This document shows positions 9,873 through 17,991 of a stretch of 20,917 nucleotides of DNA, in pieces (the stretch's first letter is position 1; each line of letters begins with the position of its first letter). Origin of the DNA: Daldinia sp. FL1419 (Eukaryota; Ascomycota; Sordariomycetes; Xylariales; Hypoxylaceae); NCBI GenBank assembly GCA_025201765.1, contig MU623660.1, positions 1 to 20,917 on the forward strand, read 5' to 3'. The position numbers and the translations under genes are program-made. The notes below the pieces were generated by a model. The model saw only the letters and a program-made list of their open reading frames with translations, did no database searches and had not been told where the DNA came from.

Positions 9873-9955
9873 AGAAAAGCTTGTAAAACCTACCTTAAAA
9901 GGGGTTGTTCCATGGAAGTTAAAGGTAGCTTCAATTATGTAATTACGCTACCCCA
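9873..9955 (-). repeat. MITE-like repeat, truncated reverse fragment R5
   Basis: This is the inverse of the family start only: GGTAGCTTCAATTATG then CTACCCCAATTCAA, the inverted terminus. It closes the reverse-oriented half of the cluster. Confidence 0.55.
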
Positions 9956-10210
9956 ATTCAAGATGTGGCTAAACATAAGGCTGATCAGCCAGGATGTGGC
10001 TGAGCGTAAGGCTGACGAGGCTGGTTAAATAGAAAAAGGCTGATGAGGTTGGGGCTGGTGGCTGATCAACTAGGATATGGCTAATCAGTTAGGAGGTGGC
10101 TGGGTACAAGGCTTATGAGGCTAGGATGTGGCTGATCAGCTAAGATGTGGCTAGGTACGAGGCTGGCCAATTAGAAAAGGGCTGGTATAGCTGGCCAATC
10201 AGAAAAAAGC
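9956..10210 (+). repeat. Degenerate minisatellite (GATGTGGCT / AAGGCTGATCAGC)
   Basis: Short imperfect units recur: GATGTGGCT or GATATGGCT at about 9962, 9993, 10,074, 10,127 and 10,144, alternating with AGGCTGATCAGC, AGGCTGACGAGGCT, GCTGATCAACT and GTACAAGGC/GTACGAGGC. GGCTGATCAGCC at 9979-9990 is a perfect 12-bp palindrome. The tract is clearly GC-richer than its flanks and ends in two GGCTGGCCAAT / GCTGGCCAATCAG units. It is non-coding as far as I can see. Confidence 0.6.
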
Positions 10211-10321
10211 TCATATATTTGGCTAATAAAACGTAAATAATTTATAAAACCCTCAAAATCCAAGCTTTTTTAATTTAAAAAAATGTTTTGATATCCTAAT
10301 TAAATAAGGAAAATTAATAAA

Positions 10322-10927
10322 ATTTGAAAAAATTAAATATATAAGGTTATTTAAGATTTAAAAATTATAAGGTCAATTTAAGGGGTTGACATGCTTAGTA
10401 AGGTCATCTTTTTCTCTACCTATGTCAATAATCTTCCGACACAAAACCTTAAGAAAACTTAAGGCATTAAGACCTCTAAAACAATCAAAAGTAAAGACCC
10501 ATTGCCAAAGCAAGTACCCCAAAAGACAACACCAAGAACTAACAAAGTTATCCATCTACCTAAGAGCAAACCGATTAAGACAATAATAAGCAACAAGCAT
10601 GTGTTAGAACTAACTCAGAACAATATTTCAAGAAGCCTATAATTAAATAACTATATAATATATGAACTATGGTAAATCACTTATTTTGAAAGATAAAATC
10701 TTAATTTATATATATGGCCTAGAGAGATATTAACAGAGTCAACTATCAGACCATAACCAAACATATTATTAGATTAGCCAAGATAGAAAGTATTCAAACA
10801 AGCTTTTGAACATATACAACTAAATGAAGATCAATCAACTAGATAAACTTACGAATGAGACTAGAAAGCACTAAATAGAGCTGCAAAACGTTCAAAACAA
10901 AATAACAATTAAAAGATTTGGAAAACT
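10322..10927 (+). pseudogene. RIP-destroyed frame of unknown product
   Basis: One frame (for example ATG at 10,391, codon starts at 10,463 and 10,490) stays in register for about 200 codons, broken by stops such as TAA at 10,334 and 10,460, all explainable as mutated CAA, CAG, CGA or TGG. Read through them, it is a hydrophilic Lys/Gln/Asn-rich chain with several Trp (ELW, YIWPRE, KIWK) and, near the end, AFEHIQLNEDQSTR and KALNRAAKRSKQNNN, which looks like a basic helical tail. It probably derives from a transposable element. I do not recognise the family. Shorter open frames at 10,386-10,586 (+) and 10,373-10,555 (-) overlap it and are not preferred. Confidence 0.45.
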
Positions 10928-11064
10928 TAGATTTTCTTTCTTTTTCTTTTTTTTAATTTATATAATATTTAATTAATTTAATTATAACTTAATTATACAA
11001 TTTTTCCAATTCTTTTATTAAAATTAATTTATTAAAGGTTTAACATTATTAACTTTAAAAAACT

Positions 11065-11464
11065 CTAAACCAAAATAATATAATTAAATAATAAAAACTA
11101 CCCTAAAGGACCTTATTAGCCCTCCCTTCTAAAATTTACAATTCTTTCAGATATAAATAAATCTTTAAGAATTATTTTCTTACCTAATTAATTTAAAATA
11201 TATATAATTCTTCAGAAATTGCCTCTATAGAGTTTTTATATAAAAATATATATTTTTCAATTTCCTCTTTAAAGATATCCTCTTAGAGTGCGCTACTATT
11301 AACAAGCAATCACCTATATCTATTCTTCCATCCAATTAACTTATTTTTTTTCTTAAAATATAATTACTTTATATCCTTTAACTTATATAACCTCTGGCTT
11401 AATATGGGTTAGTTGAAATATAAGGCATATCCTGCAGGAGTTATTAGAGCTCCTGTTCAATATT
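11065..11464 (+). repeat. MITE-like TIR repeat, copy F5
   Basis: This is a forward copy with a badly mutated start (CTCTAAACCAAAATAATATAA for CTTGAACCGGGGTAGTGTGA) but clear ACTACCCTAAAGGACC, GTGCGCTACTATTAACAAGC and CATATCCTGCAGGAG blocks, ending GAGCTCCTGTTCAATAT. About 20 bp before its start (TTAACTTTAA) also match the flank of F6, so the two may lie in copies of the same host sequence. Confidence 0.65.
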
Positions 11465-11624
11465 TAAGGGGAAGTGGGAGGGATATGAAGATTATATAAG
11501 GGTTGATTAAGGATTTAAGGAGTTAAGGTTTTCTTTTTTTGTTTGATTATTTTTTTTGTAATATTTTTGATTTATTTTTGTTAAAATTGATTTGTTAGTA
11601 AGTAATATTGTTAACTTTAAGGAA
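11465..11624. other. G-rich spacer between two MITE copies
   Basis: AAGGGGAAGTGGGAGGGATATG opens a purine-rich stretch, then a T-rich tract. The T-rich part and the TTAACTTTAAGGAACTTTAA that follows resemble the sequence before F5 near 10,920-11,060, suggesting a duplicated host segment. No gene was seen. Confidence 0.35.
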
Positions 11625-12040
11625 CTTTAAATTAGGGTAATGTAATTATATAATAAATTTTATTTTATAAAGATTTTATTAATTTTTATGGAATTTACCT
11701 TTCTTAGGTTCTTATAAGTTCATATGGATATAAATAGGCTTCTAGGAGTTATTTTCTTGTTTAATTAAATAAAATTTGTAAGGATTATTATATTTTCTTT
11801 ATAAATTTTATAATAATTTATGAATTTATTTTTTTATTAAATATACTATTTATTTAATTTTATATACATTATTATTGGTAAATAGTTATTTTTATTAGAT
11901 TTTTTGTTTAATTATTTTAATATTTTTTTTAGGATATAGTCACCTTATATCTTCTGGTTTATACAACTTCTGGTTTAATATGGGTTAGTTGAAGTATAGG
12001 GCATATCCTGCAGGAGCTATTAGAGCTCCTGTTTAATATT
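11625..12040 (+). repeat. MITE-like TIR repeat, copy F6
   Basis: This is a forward copy with heavy C-to-T change in its first two thirds (AATTAGGGTAATGTAATTA) but an almost unmutated last 90 bp (ATATGGGTTAGTTGAAG, CATATCCTGCAGGAGC, GAGCTCCTGTTTAATAT). This gives an uneven mutation load within one copy. Confidence 0.65.
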
Positions 12041-14040
12041 TATTATTAATATTTACTTTTTTTAATTAAATTTATTATATTATATATAAAATATTAATTT
12101 AAATATTTTAAAAGAAATGTTTTTAAATATAAACTAATTAAAATAATTAATGAATTTAATTATAATTTTATTATTTTAAAATCTTAAATAAATATATTCC
12201 TAATAATTATCCTATTAATATCTTTACCTTTTAAAAATTTATAAAAATATGAGGTTATAAGTGAAGTTTAAATAATATATTATATTTAAAAACTTAATTT
12301 TTATAATATTATTAATATATTTAATTTTAATATTAATATGTCTATAATTTAATATTTGGATCTTATTATTTCTAATAATGATATATTTTTTTGAAAAAGT
12401 TTTTTTATAATTAATAAACTTTAATATTTGGTTGAAAATATGTATTATGGTTTTTAAATCTAATATAATTAAGTTTTTTAAAAGATAATAATTTATATTA
12501 TAAATAGCACCTATAATATTTATTATAAATATTATTTTTGATTTTAAGGTTGTTATTTGTTTTGATAGTTAATTCTCATTTTTTTGGTTAGTTGTGTTGT
12601 TTTTATCTTTTTTTTTTTCTTTGGGGTTATTGAAAATTTTTATTTTTGCTGCCAATTTAGGATTATACTTAATTTTTTCTTATATAAACATATTAAATTA
12701 TGTATTAGTTTTAAAATATTCAAGATATTTTAATTTAATAATATAAAAATATTTTTTAATTTTATGAGAATTTAAATAAATTTTATATTTATTGTATTTA
12801 TATTTATATATTAATGAATATAAATATTAATTAATATTTACATTATTTTTTTTTTGTTTATTTAAATTATTTTAATATTTATTTAATTATTTATTTTATT
12901 TAATTAATTTTTTTTATAGGGATTTTCTTCTTTATTAAAATTATTAATATTATTGTTTTTATGGTAAATAATAAAAGTATTTTTATAAACCTTTTCTTTT
13001 CCCTTTTAATTTATATTTATGATATAAATATAATTTTTAAAAGAATAAATAATATTTCTAAAAATTAATATTCCATTATTAACTTTTTCTTAATATATTA
13101 TTATTTAAATAAATATCCATTTTTAAAATATTAATATTACTACTTATAAAATAATTAAAAATCATTTTTATAAATTAATAATAATAATAAATTTTTTATT
13201 TATTTTATATAATATAATCATTTTTTAAAAAATAATTTATTCTTCTTAATCTTTAAACTATTTTAAGAATAATGTTATTATTTTCTTATAATATTCTTTT
13301 ATCTTATATTTATTAGAATTAATATTAAAAATCTTCTTAAGAGTAATATATTTTTTTTAAATGTTTTGGATTAAAAATAAAATTAATATTTAATAAAATT
13401 TTAATATAATTTTTATTATATAATTTAAAAATTAAATTAATTTATTATATTTAATATTATATAAAATTATAATTTATATATATATTTATATATTTTTATT
13501 ATAATAGAATTTTTTAGTTAATATAAGTTAATTTATATTATAAAGGTAAATATTTATAGTAAAATTGTTAGGTATATTTGTTACATTGTTTTATCTATTT
13601 CTTCTAAAAATTAATAAATTATTCGAATTTTTAGAATTAATTTTATAATCTTCAATATTTGGTTATATTAGTTAAGAGGTTAAAAGGAATAAAGGTCTTT
13701 TTATTAAATTAATATTTTTTAAATTTAGCTAATTCCATATGTTTAGGTTATAGACCAAAGTTATAAAGGTTTGGTTCTATGTTTCCTAATTATTGGATAT
13801 AAGTAATTAGCTTTTTCTTACAATATTTTTAAATAATATTATTTAATTAGATATAATTAAAATTATATTGAATATATATTTATATAATACGGTTAGGTTA
13901 ATATTAATTATATATTTATATTAAAATATAATTAAGATTTTTAATTATTATATAATATATAAAAAAAAATTATAATTATAGAATTTAAATTATTATTATT
14001 ATTCTTAAAATTCTAAAATAAAACAATAAGGTTTTTTATA
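12041..14040. other. AT-rich RIP-degraded DNA, no assignable gene
   Basis: About 2 kb of nearly pure A/T with G more common than C on the + strand. A locally less degraded segment at about 13,620-13,820 can be read on + as a chain containing LVKRLKGIKVFLLN and LGYRPKL, with TAA/TAG stops between; I could not place it in a family. No tRNA, rRNA or intact frame was seen. Confidence 0.4.
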
Positions 14041-14178
14041 GAATTGTTGCAAGGGAGAGAATTTTTCCACGTTATTTTTAGGCTTACTAATCCAACAGGT
14101 TTATATAAAGCTATTCAGATCATATCTGTAGCATAGTTAGAATCCTAGAACAATTATACTGAATCCACATACATATAT

Positions 14179-14186
14179 TATATAAA
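14179..14186 (+). promoter_or_regulatory. TATA box of the GST-like gene
   Basis: TATATAAA lies 95 bp upstream of the ATG, inside the inner 77-bp copy. The same TATATAAA occurs at 14,102-14,109 in the outer copy, so the core promoter is duplicated. No initiator could be fixed by eye. Confidence 0.5.
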
Positions 14187-14192
14187 GCCATT

Positions 14193-14205
14193 CGGATCAT
14201 ATCCG
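14193..14205. promoter_or_regulatory. CGGAT-N3-ATCCG palindrome, candidate operator
   Basis: CGGAT-CAT-ATCCG is a perfect inverted repeat 76 bp upstream of the ATG. It fits CGG-N7-CCG, as do the three palindromes upstream of the dioxygenase gene. Inverted CGG triplets are the usual half-sites of fungal Zn2Cys6 regulators. In the outer duplicate (14,116-14,128) it reads CAGAT-CAT-ATCTG, so both CGG/CCG half-sites are lost. Confidence 0.45.
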
Positions 14206-14280
14206 TAGCATAGTTAGAATCCTAGAACAATCATACTGAATCCACACACACATATCTGACAGTATATCAGTTCCATCGCT

Positions 14281-15289
14281 ATGACTACCCAAAACTCAAA
14301 TATCAACCCGGACATAACCATCTTCCGTGGATTCAGAGAAGCCGGGAAGCACGTCTGGTCTCCGTACGTGATCAAACTAGAAGCGCGGCTGCGCTTCGCA
14401 GGCGTGCGTTACGAGACGGCGGTAGGCTCGCCTAGGACAGCGCCCAGAGGCAAGATCCCGTACATAGAATGCCGCGATCTCTCTGTTACCTCTTCGTCCG
14501 GAGAGTCGCAGCCGAAGGTACAACTCGGCGACTCTGGCCTCGTCGCTAAGACCTTCATCGAGTGGGGTGTCCTCCCGGATCTTAATAAAGCGCTAGACCC
14601 GTCCCAAAGCTTACAAGACATGGCTCTGGTAGCTTTACTAGAGAACAAGTTATACTTTTACCACGTAAGTATTCTTTTCGTCTAATCTTTCATGTGAGTC
14701 TTACGTAGACTTCGACAGTCGCTAACCGCGCGATAGACTTGGGAGCGCTGGATCCAGAATTATTACACCATGAGGGACCACGTTCTGTGGCCAATTCCAT
14801 ACCCAATTCGGATTATCGTAGGATTGTTAGCCTACCGTGCTAATGCTGCCTTGCTGAAAAGCCTGGGAACAAGTCGGTTCACCGAAGAGGAAATCGCTAA
14901 CTTTATTCGCGAGATTTGGGGAGCAATTAGTGCGCAGCGTAAGCGATATTTACGCCCAATCAAAGACTCAGAAAACTAATATACATGGATTAGTTACGAT
15001 ATCGCGATCTGGTAGTAGTAAGGGCAATGGTACGGAGCCGTTCTGGGTGCTGGGTGGAGATGAACCGACCGAGGCAGATACAAGTCTATTTGGTTTTATT
15101 GTGTCTGCTTGGATATGTGAAGCGTAAGTAAAAGCAACGTCTCTCCAAATTCCGACGCGTACTAATCACGAATATTATTCTAGAGGGCCTATATCTCATG
15201 ATATCATTAAAAGCTTTCCTGTCCTGCTTGACTACGCGGGACGCATTCACGACAGATACTTCCCAGACTATGAAAAATGGACCGAATGA
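14281..15289 (+). CDS. Fax/metaxin-like glutathione S-transferase-fold protein
   Basis: Four exons, 14281-14664, 14737-14938, 14994-15123 and 15184-15289, give 273 aa. Introns of 72, 55 and 60 bp all begin GTAAG and end TAG, with GCTAAC, ACTAAT and ACTAAT branch-like sites, and the joined frame is open to TGA. The N-terminal thioredoxin-like half has GKHVWSPYVIKLE (22-34), a Ser (S27) where GSTs often carry Ser/Cys, cis-Pro-type GKIPYIE (57-63) and GDSG (83-86) at the glutathione-site position. The helical C-terminal half has YYTMRD (137-142), a PFWVLGGDEPTEAD motif (211-224) and DYAGRIHDRYFPDYEKW (255-271). This pattern fits fungal homologues of Failed-axon-connections/metaxin-like GSTs. Glutathione use and substrate are not established. 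There is no signal peptide or obvious membrane span. It faces the dioxygenase gene tail to tail, 643 bp apart. A shorter unspliced first frame would stop at 14,685; the conserved motifs downstream argue for splicing. Confidence 0.92.
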
Positions 15290-15932
15290 CGGAGAAAAAT
15301 GAACATATTTAAATTATGTAGCGCCTAAGCTTAAAGGTTATCAGTGATTTAGAAGAGCTATGATTTGATGCAATATACGAACAGTGATCACCAGGCGATA
15401 AACGTATTGGACCAATAACGCCGCTATGGAGCGGCGAGAGCGCAGAGAACCCCTTATATAGGAACTCGATGCACTCTTATATATTCTCTATACCCGGGCA
15501 CTTATCCATTGAAAAAGATTCATATTTTTTTTTCTCTTTTTCCGTCCGAGATGCCACTGAGTTCATTACTTTCAACCCCTTAATACCCAATATCCATCTA
15601 AAGCCTAGTTAAGCGCCCCTTCCATGCCTAGGGAAAATTACGAACCGACCTAAAATTCCATTTGCCAACGTGATTGTTGGGATGGCAAGGGTTCTATGCG
15701 TGTAGACGAGGGTATAGGGTATGAAGACGCTTAAGAGAAGAGCTAGGATATGGTTCTACGAACGAGTGGGAGAGAAGAGGAATAATTGTCGCGTATTAGG
15801 AAGAAATCATAAGGTCCCTAAGTAGCTCTTCCTTTCATTCTTATCAGCATTTAAGGGGAATCACCATAGGTACATCGTCATCCCAAATGCAACAAGCTAT
15901 GGTTACTCTTTTCCACCACCGAAATTTACACT
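15290..15932. other. Intergenic region between convergent genes
   Basis: These 643 bp of moderate GC hold the 3' flanks of both genes. I see no further gene. They contain a perfect 13-bp palindrome, TATTGG-A-CCAATA (15,405-15,417), and next to it a hairpin with 7-bp arms, CGCCGCT-ATGG-AGCGGCG (15,419-15,436). A poly-pyrimidine tract lies at about 15,526-15,543. The hairpin could sit in the GST mRNA 3' end. Confidence 0.5.
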
Positions 15933-17596
15933 TTAATGAGCAGCTACACCGCGTTCCTTGCAGTACTTTTCTACTTCTTTTTGCAAGCTTTGATGCTGCC
16001 GCTCAACAAGGTCCATAATTTCCTCTTGCTCCAACCCAAGCTTCATAGAACCAGTTCGCGCACCGACACTATTAGCAATCTCAACCATCTCCTCCATAAC
16101 AGCCTGAAGCTGGTTTGGAAGCCAAGTCACTATCGGACTACCCCCCGTAGCGGTAGGGTGCGACGTCTGCTTGAGAATATACTCGCGAGCAAAACACCAA
16201 TGTCGCCATCTAAAGTCCCGGACCTGATTTAGGGCATGAAGCCAAAGACGCCGAGACTCTTTTACCAGGTCTAGCTCTTCATTTGCCATCGTCGAGTTAC
16301 CCTCAATACCAGTAGCCAGTGCGAAGTCTTTCACACGTAATTCTTCGGAGCATTTCTTTACCTCGGCTAGAAATTGGCGGTGATTGCTTGGACGGTAATC
16401 CCTAAAGTCCTTCAGGATTTCTGTCAGTGGTGTATCCGGCATATCTATCTGAACTATAGTTGAGTTAATAAATGCTATTCTTGAACTATGCGAAAGAATT
16501 GAGACTCTTCTCAGGGCAACGACTCTTAACTTCATCTAACCAAAAAACACCCAAAAGGAAATTTTGCTGGTACTTACGAAGGTTATCCATTAGGGGAATC
16601 ATTGTGTCGTTTGCACCGCTTTCGCCCCTGAAGCTCAGGGGCTTACCATCGTTGACATCCTCGTAGACGACACCGTCGGGAAACATGGATTGAGATGTGA
16701 TACCAAATATGAAAGTACGAAAACTTGTATATGATCGAGGTTTGGATTTCATCCACATTGTTTCCATCACATTATTTACCTTCCTCATAGCGTCTACAAC
16801 CATGCGCAGGCCTTCGTTAAACATAACTCTCTGTTGCTGGGATGAATAACCTTGCGCATTCTCTAATGCTTTGAGGCACGACATCGTGCCGTGCACTAGC
16901 GGCCCGGAATTCTTTACCATGTCAATGTGCACAAGCACGAAGCCGGCCTCGGACGATGTAGGGTCTAGGCCGTGCTCGAAAGCTCGGATGAGGCGTAGGT
17001 TTGAATACTCCAGACCGGCGTCTGGGTTTTGAAGGCGATAGTTAAAAAGGGCGTATGAGCCTGCATATTCCATAAAGGGTTTAAACCCAGCCCTAGTAGA
17101 GATTGGTGTTAATATAAGGCCAAAATGATACTAATGAGGCCGCTTAGACTTACAACTCAGCACAGCGAACAATTGGTCGAGAGAGTTGGGCTGGAAGAAA
17201 TGACCTTCCCAGCCCATACGGCTCGCCTTTGACGAACCTCATGTGACATGGCTCTAGCAAAAAAGCTGATGCTAGGAAAGAGTAGTCACGATATAGAGCA
17301 TTCATCATGGGAAGATTATGGCGGTATTTTTCTACCTGGTCGGTTAGGTCTGGGAGATCTTGCAGTACGCGATCACCCAGTTGGCCAGTTGCAAGCAGTC
17401 CGGGTTCCCCTGAAAGAGTTTTCACAGGCATTGCTTGAAGTAGAGCCTCGACAGGTTCAAACTCGGGAGGTAAAGCGACGATAGGATTCATGCGCGCCAA
17501 GAAACCTCGAGTTGTTGAGACCATGAAGGCAGGGAGCGAGACATCGTCCGGCTTAGTGTCTTCTAATACTTCAAAAGAAGACTTGGGGACAAGCAT
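15933..17596 (-). CDS. Indoleamine 2,3-dioxygenase (tryptophan to N-formylkynurenine)
   Basis: Three exons on the minus strand, 17596-17154, 17092-16578 and 16453-15933, encode 492 aa. The introns (61 and 124 bp) both start GTAAGT and end TAG, and the joins give ELAGFKPFMEYA and DNLLQIDMP, as in fungal homologues. Family landmarks: TRGFL (29-33), DYSFLASAFLLEPC (104-117), YGLGR (127-131), LRLIRAFE (180-187), SEAGFVLVHIDMV (195-207), FRTFIFG (272-278, with R273 aligning to substrate-contact Arg231 of human IDO1), MFPDGVVYE (284-292), RGESGAND (303-310), DFRDYRP (335-341), RHW with H404 as the proximal heme ligand, and TATGGSPIVTWLPNQL (420-435), the GTGG-loop equivalent. A charged helical tail of about 55 residues follows. 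The enzyme is a heme dioxygenase, expected to be cytosolic, at the head of the kynurenine pathway; fungi often have several paralogues. The frame is intact. Three palindromes lie upstream. Confidence 0.95.
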
Positions 17597-17733
17597 GTTG
17601 TAATAATTGAAATGTAGGCTTTGACGGCTAGGGCTATATGGGCGAGATAGCAGGCTAAGGGAGGATTCTGAGGGTTGAGAAGTTAGGCTTTCAACCAGAG
17701 TGGCGGTCGATCTCGCTTGCTAATATAGACCGT

Positions 17734-17752
17734 GGCCGGAAAAGTTCCGGCC
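17734..17752. promoter_or_regulatory. Palindrome 1 upstream of the dioxygenase
   Basis: GGCCGGAA-AAG-TTCCGGCC is a perfect 8-bp-arm inverted repeat, 138 bp upstream of the start codon. It shares T before and TCAA after the palindrome with copies 2 and 3. It fits CGG-N7-CCG, suggesting a Zn2Cys6 regulator site. As RNA it would form a tight hairpin, so a transcript role is an alternative. Confidence 0.6.
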
Positions 17753-17769
17753 TCAACACAAATTTGCGG

Positions 17770-17784
17770 AGTTGACGATCAACT
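17770..17784. promoter_or_regulatory. AGTTGA-CGA-TCAACT palindrome
   Basis: This perfect 6-bp-arm inverted repeat lies between palindromes 1 and 2. It has the same 3-nt spacing, and its centre CGA is the centre of palindrome 2. It lacks the CGG half-site, so it may be a different protein's site or chance. Confidence 0.3.
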
Positions 17785-17821
17785 AGGTTCCAGGACCTCC
17801 GGACGCTACTTACACGTCCCT

Positions 17822-17840
17822 GGCCGGAACGATTCCGGCC
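17822..17840. promoter_or_regulatory. Palindrome 2 upstream of the dioxygenase
   Basis: GGCCGGAA-CGA-TTCCGGCC, 226 bp upstream of the start codon, has arms identical to palindrome 1, the same flanking T and TCAA, and a different centre. An extra half-site-like CCGGATTCC follows at about 17,851. Confidence 0.6.
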
Positions 17841-17897
17841 TCAAGCGAGACCGGATTCCATCACCAAGTTACTCTTTTTTTCCTGCCTCAACCTCGT

Positions 17898-17916
17898 GGC
17901 CGGAATAGTTCCGGCC
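17898..17916. promoter_or_regulatory. Palindrome 3 upstream of the dioxygenase
   Basis: GGCCGGAA-TAG-TTCCGGCC, 302 bp upstream of the start codon, again has identical arms, flanking T and TCAA, and its own centre. The distances between copies are 88 and 76 bp. Conserved arms with variable centres are what selection on a dimer-binding site would leave. Confidence 0.6.
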
Positions 17917-17974
17917 TCAACTCTAGAACCGAAATCGGGTTTATACTTGCCATTTTTCGTACAACCAACGTAAC

Positions 17975-17991
17975 TACCTAGGTCCTAGGTA
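17975..17991. promoter_or_regulatory. 17-bp palindrome TACCTAGG-T-CCTAGGTA
   Basis: This is a perfect inverted repeat with 8-bp arms about 380 bp upstream of the dioxygenase start and 58 bp beyond palindrome 3. The function is unknown; it could be an operator or the trace of a small insertion. Confidence 0.4.

Larger units (their letters stand above)
14101..14254 (+). repeat. 77-bp tandem duplication in the GST promoter
   Basis: Two 77-bp copies, 14,101-14,177 and 14,178-14,254, start TTATATAAAGC and run to CACATACATA / CACACACATA. They differ at five positions. In every case the outer (left) copy has T or A where the inner copy has C or G: GCTA/GCCA, TCAG/TCGG, TCTG/TCCG, AATTAT/AATCAT and CATACA/CACACA. 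Three changes are in CpA context and two in CpG. All five are in the RIP direction. The inner copy is next to the gene. Confidence 0.9.

Noticed and set aside
14930..15127. Independent 65-codon gene starting at 14,930
   Set aside because: Its conserved part (PFWVLGGDEPTEAD) is exon 3 of the GST-like gene, and its first 20 codons are end of exon 2 and intron 2.
16454..16577. Shorter second intron of the dioxygenase using the TAG near 16,517
   Set aside because: That acceptor would add non-homologous residues and lose DNLLQIDMP; the 124-bp intron gives the family-conserved join.
15936..16666. Plus-strand open frames of 98 and 64 codons
   Set aside because: They are shadows of the dioxygenase exons on the other strand.
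17734..17916. CRISPR-like array (three palindromic repeats with spacers)
   Set aside because: The spacers (57-69 bp) are unequal, only three repeats exist, repeat centres vary, and the context is a fungal promoter.
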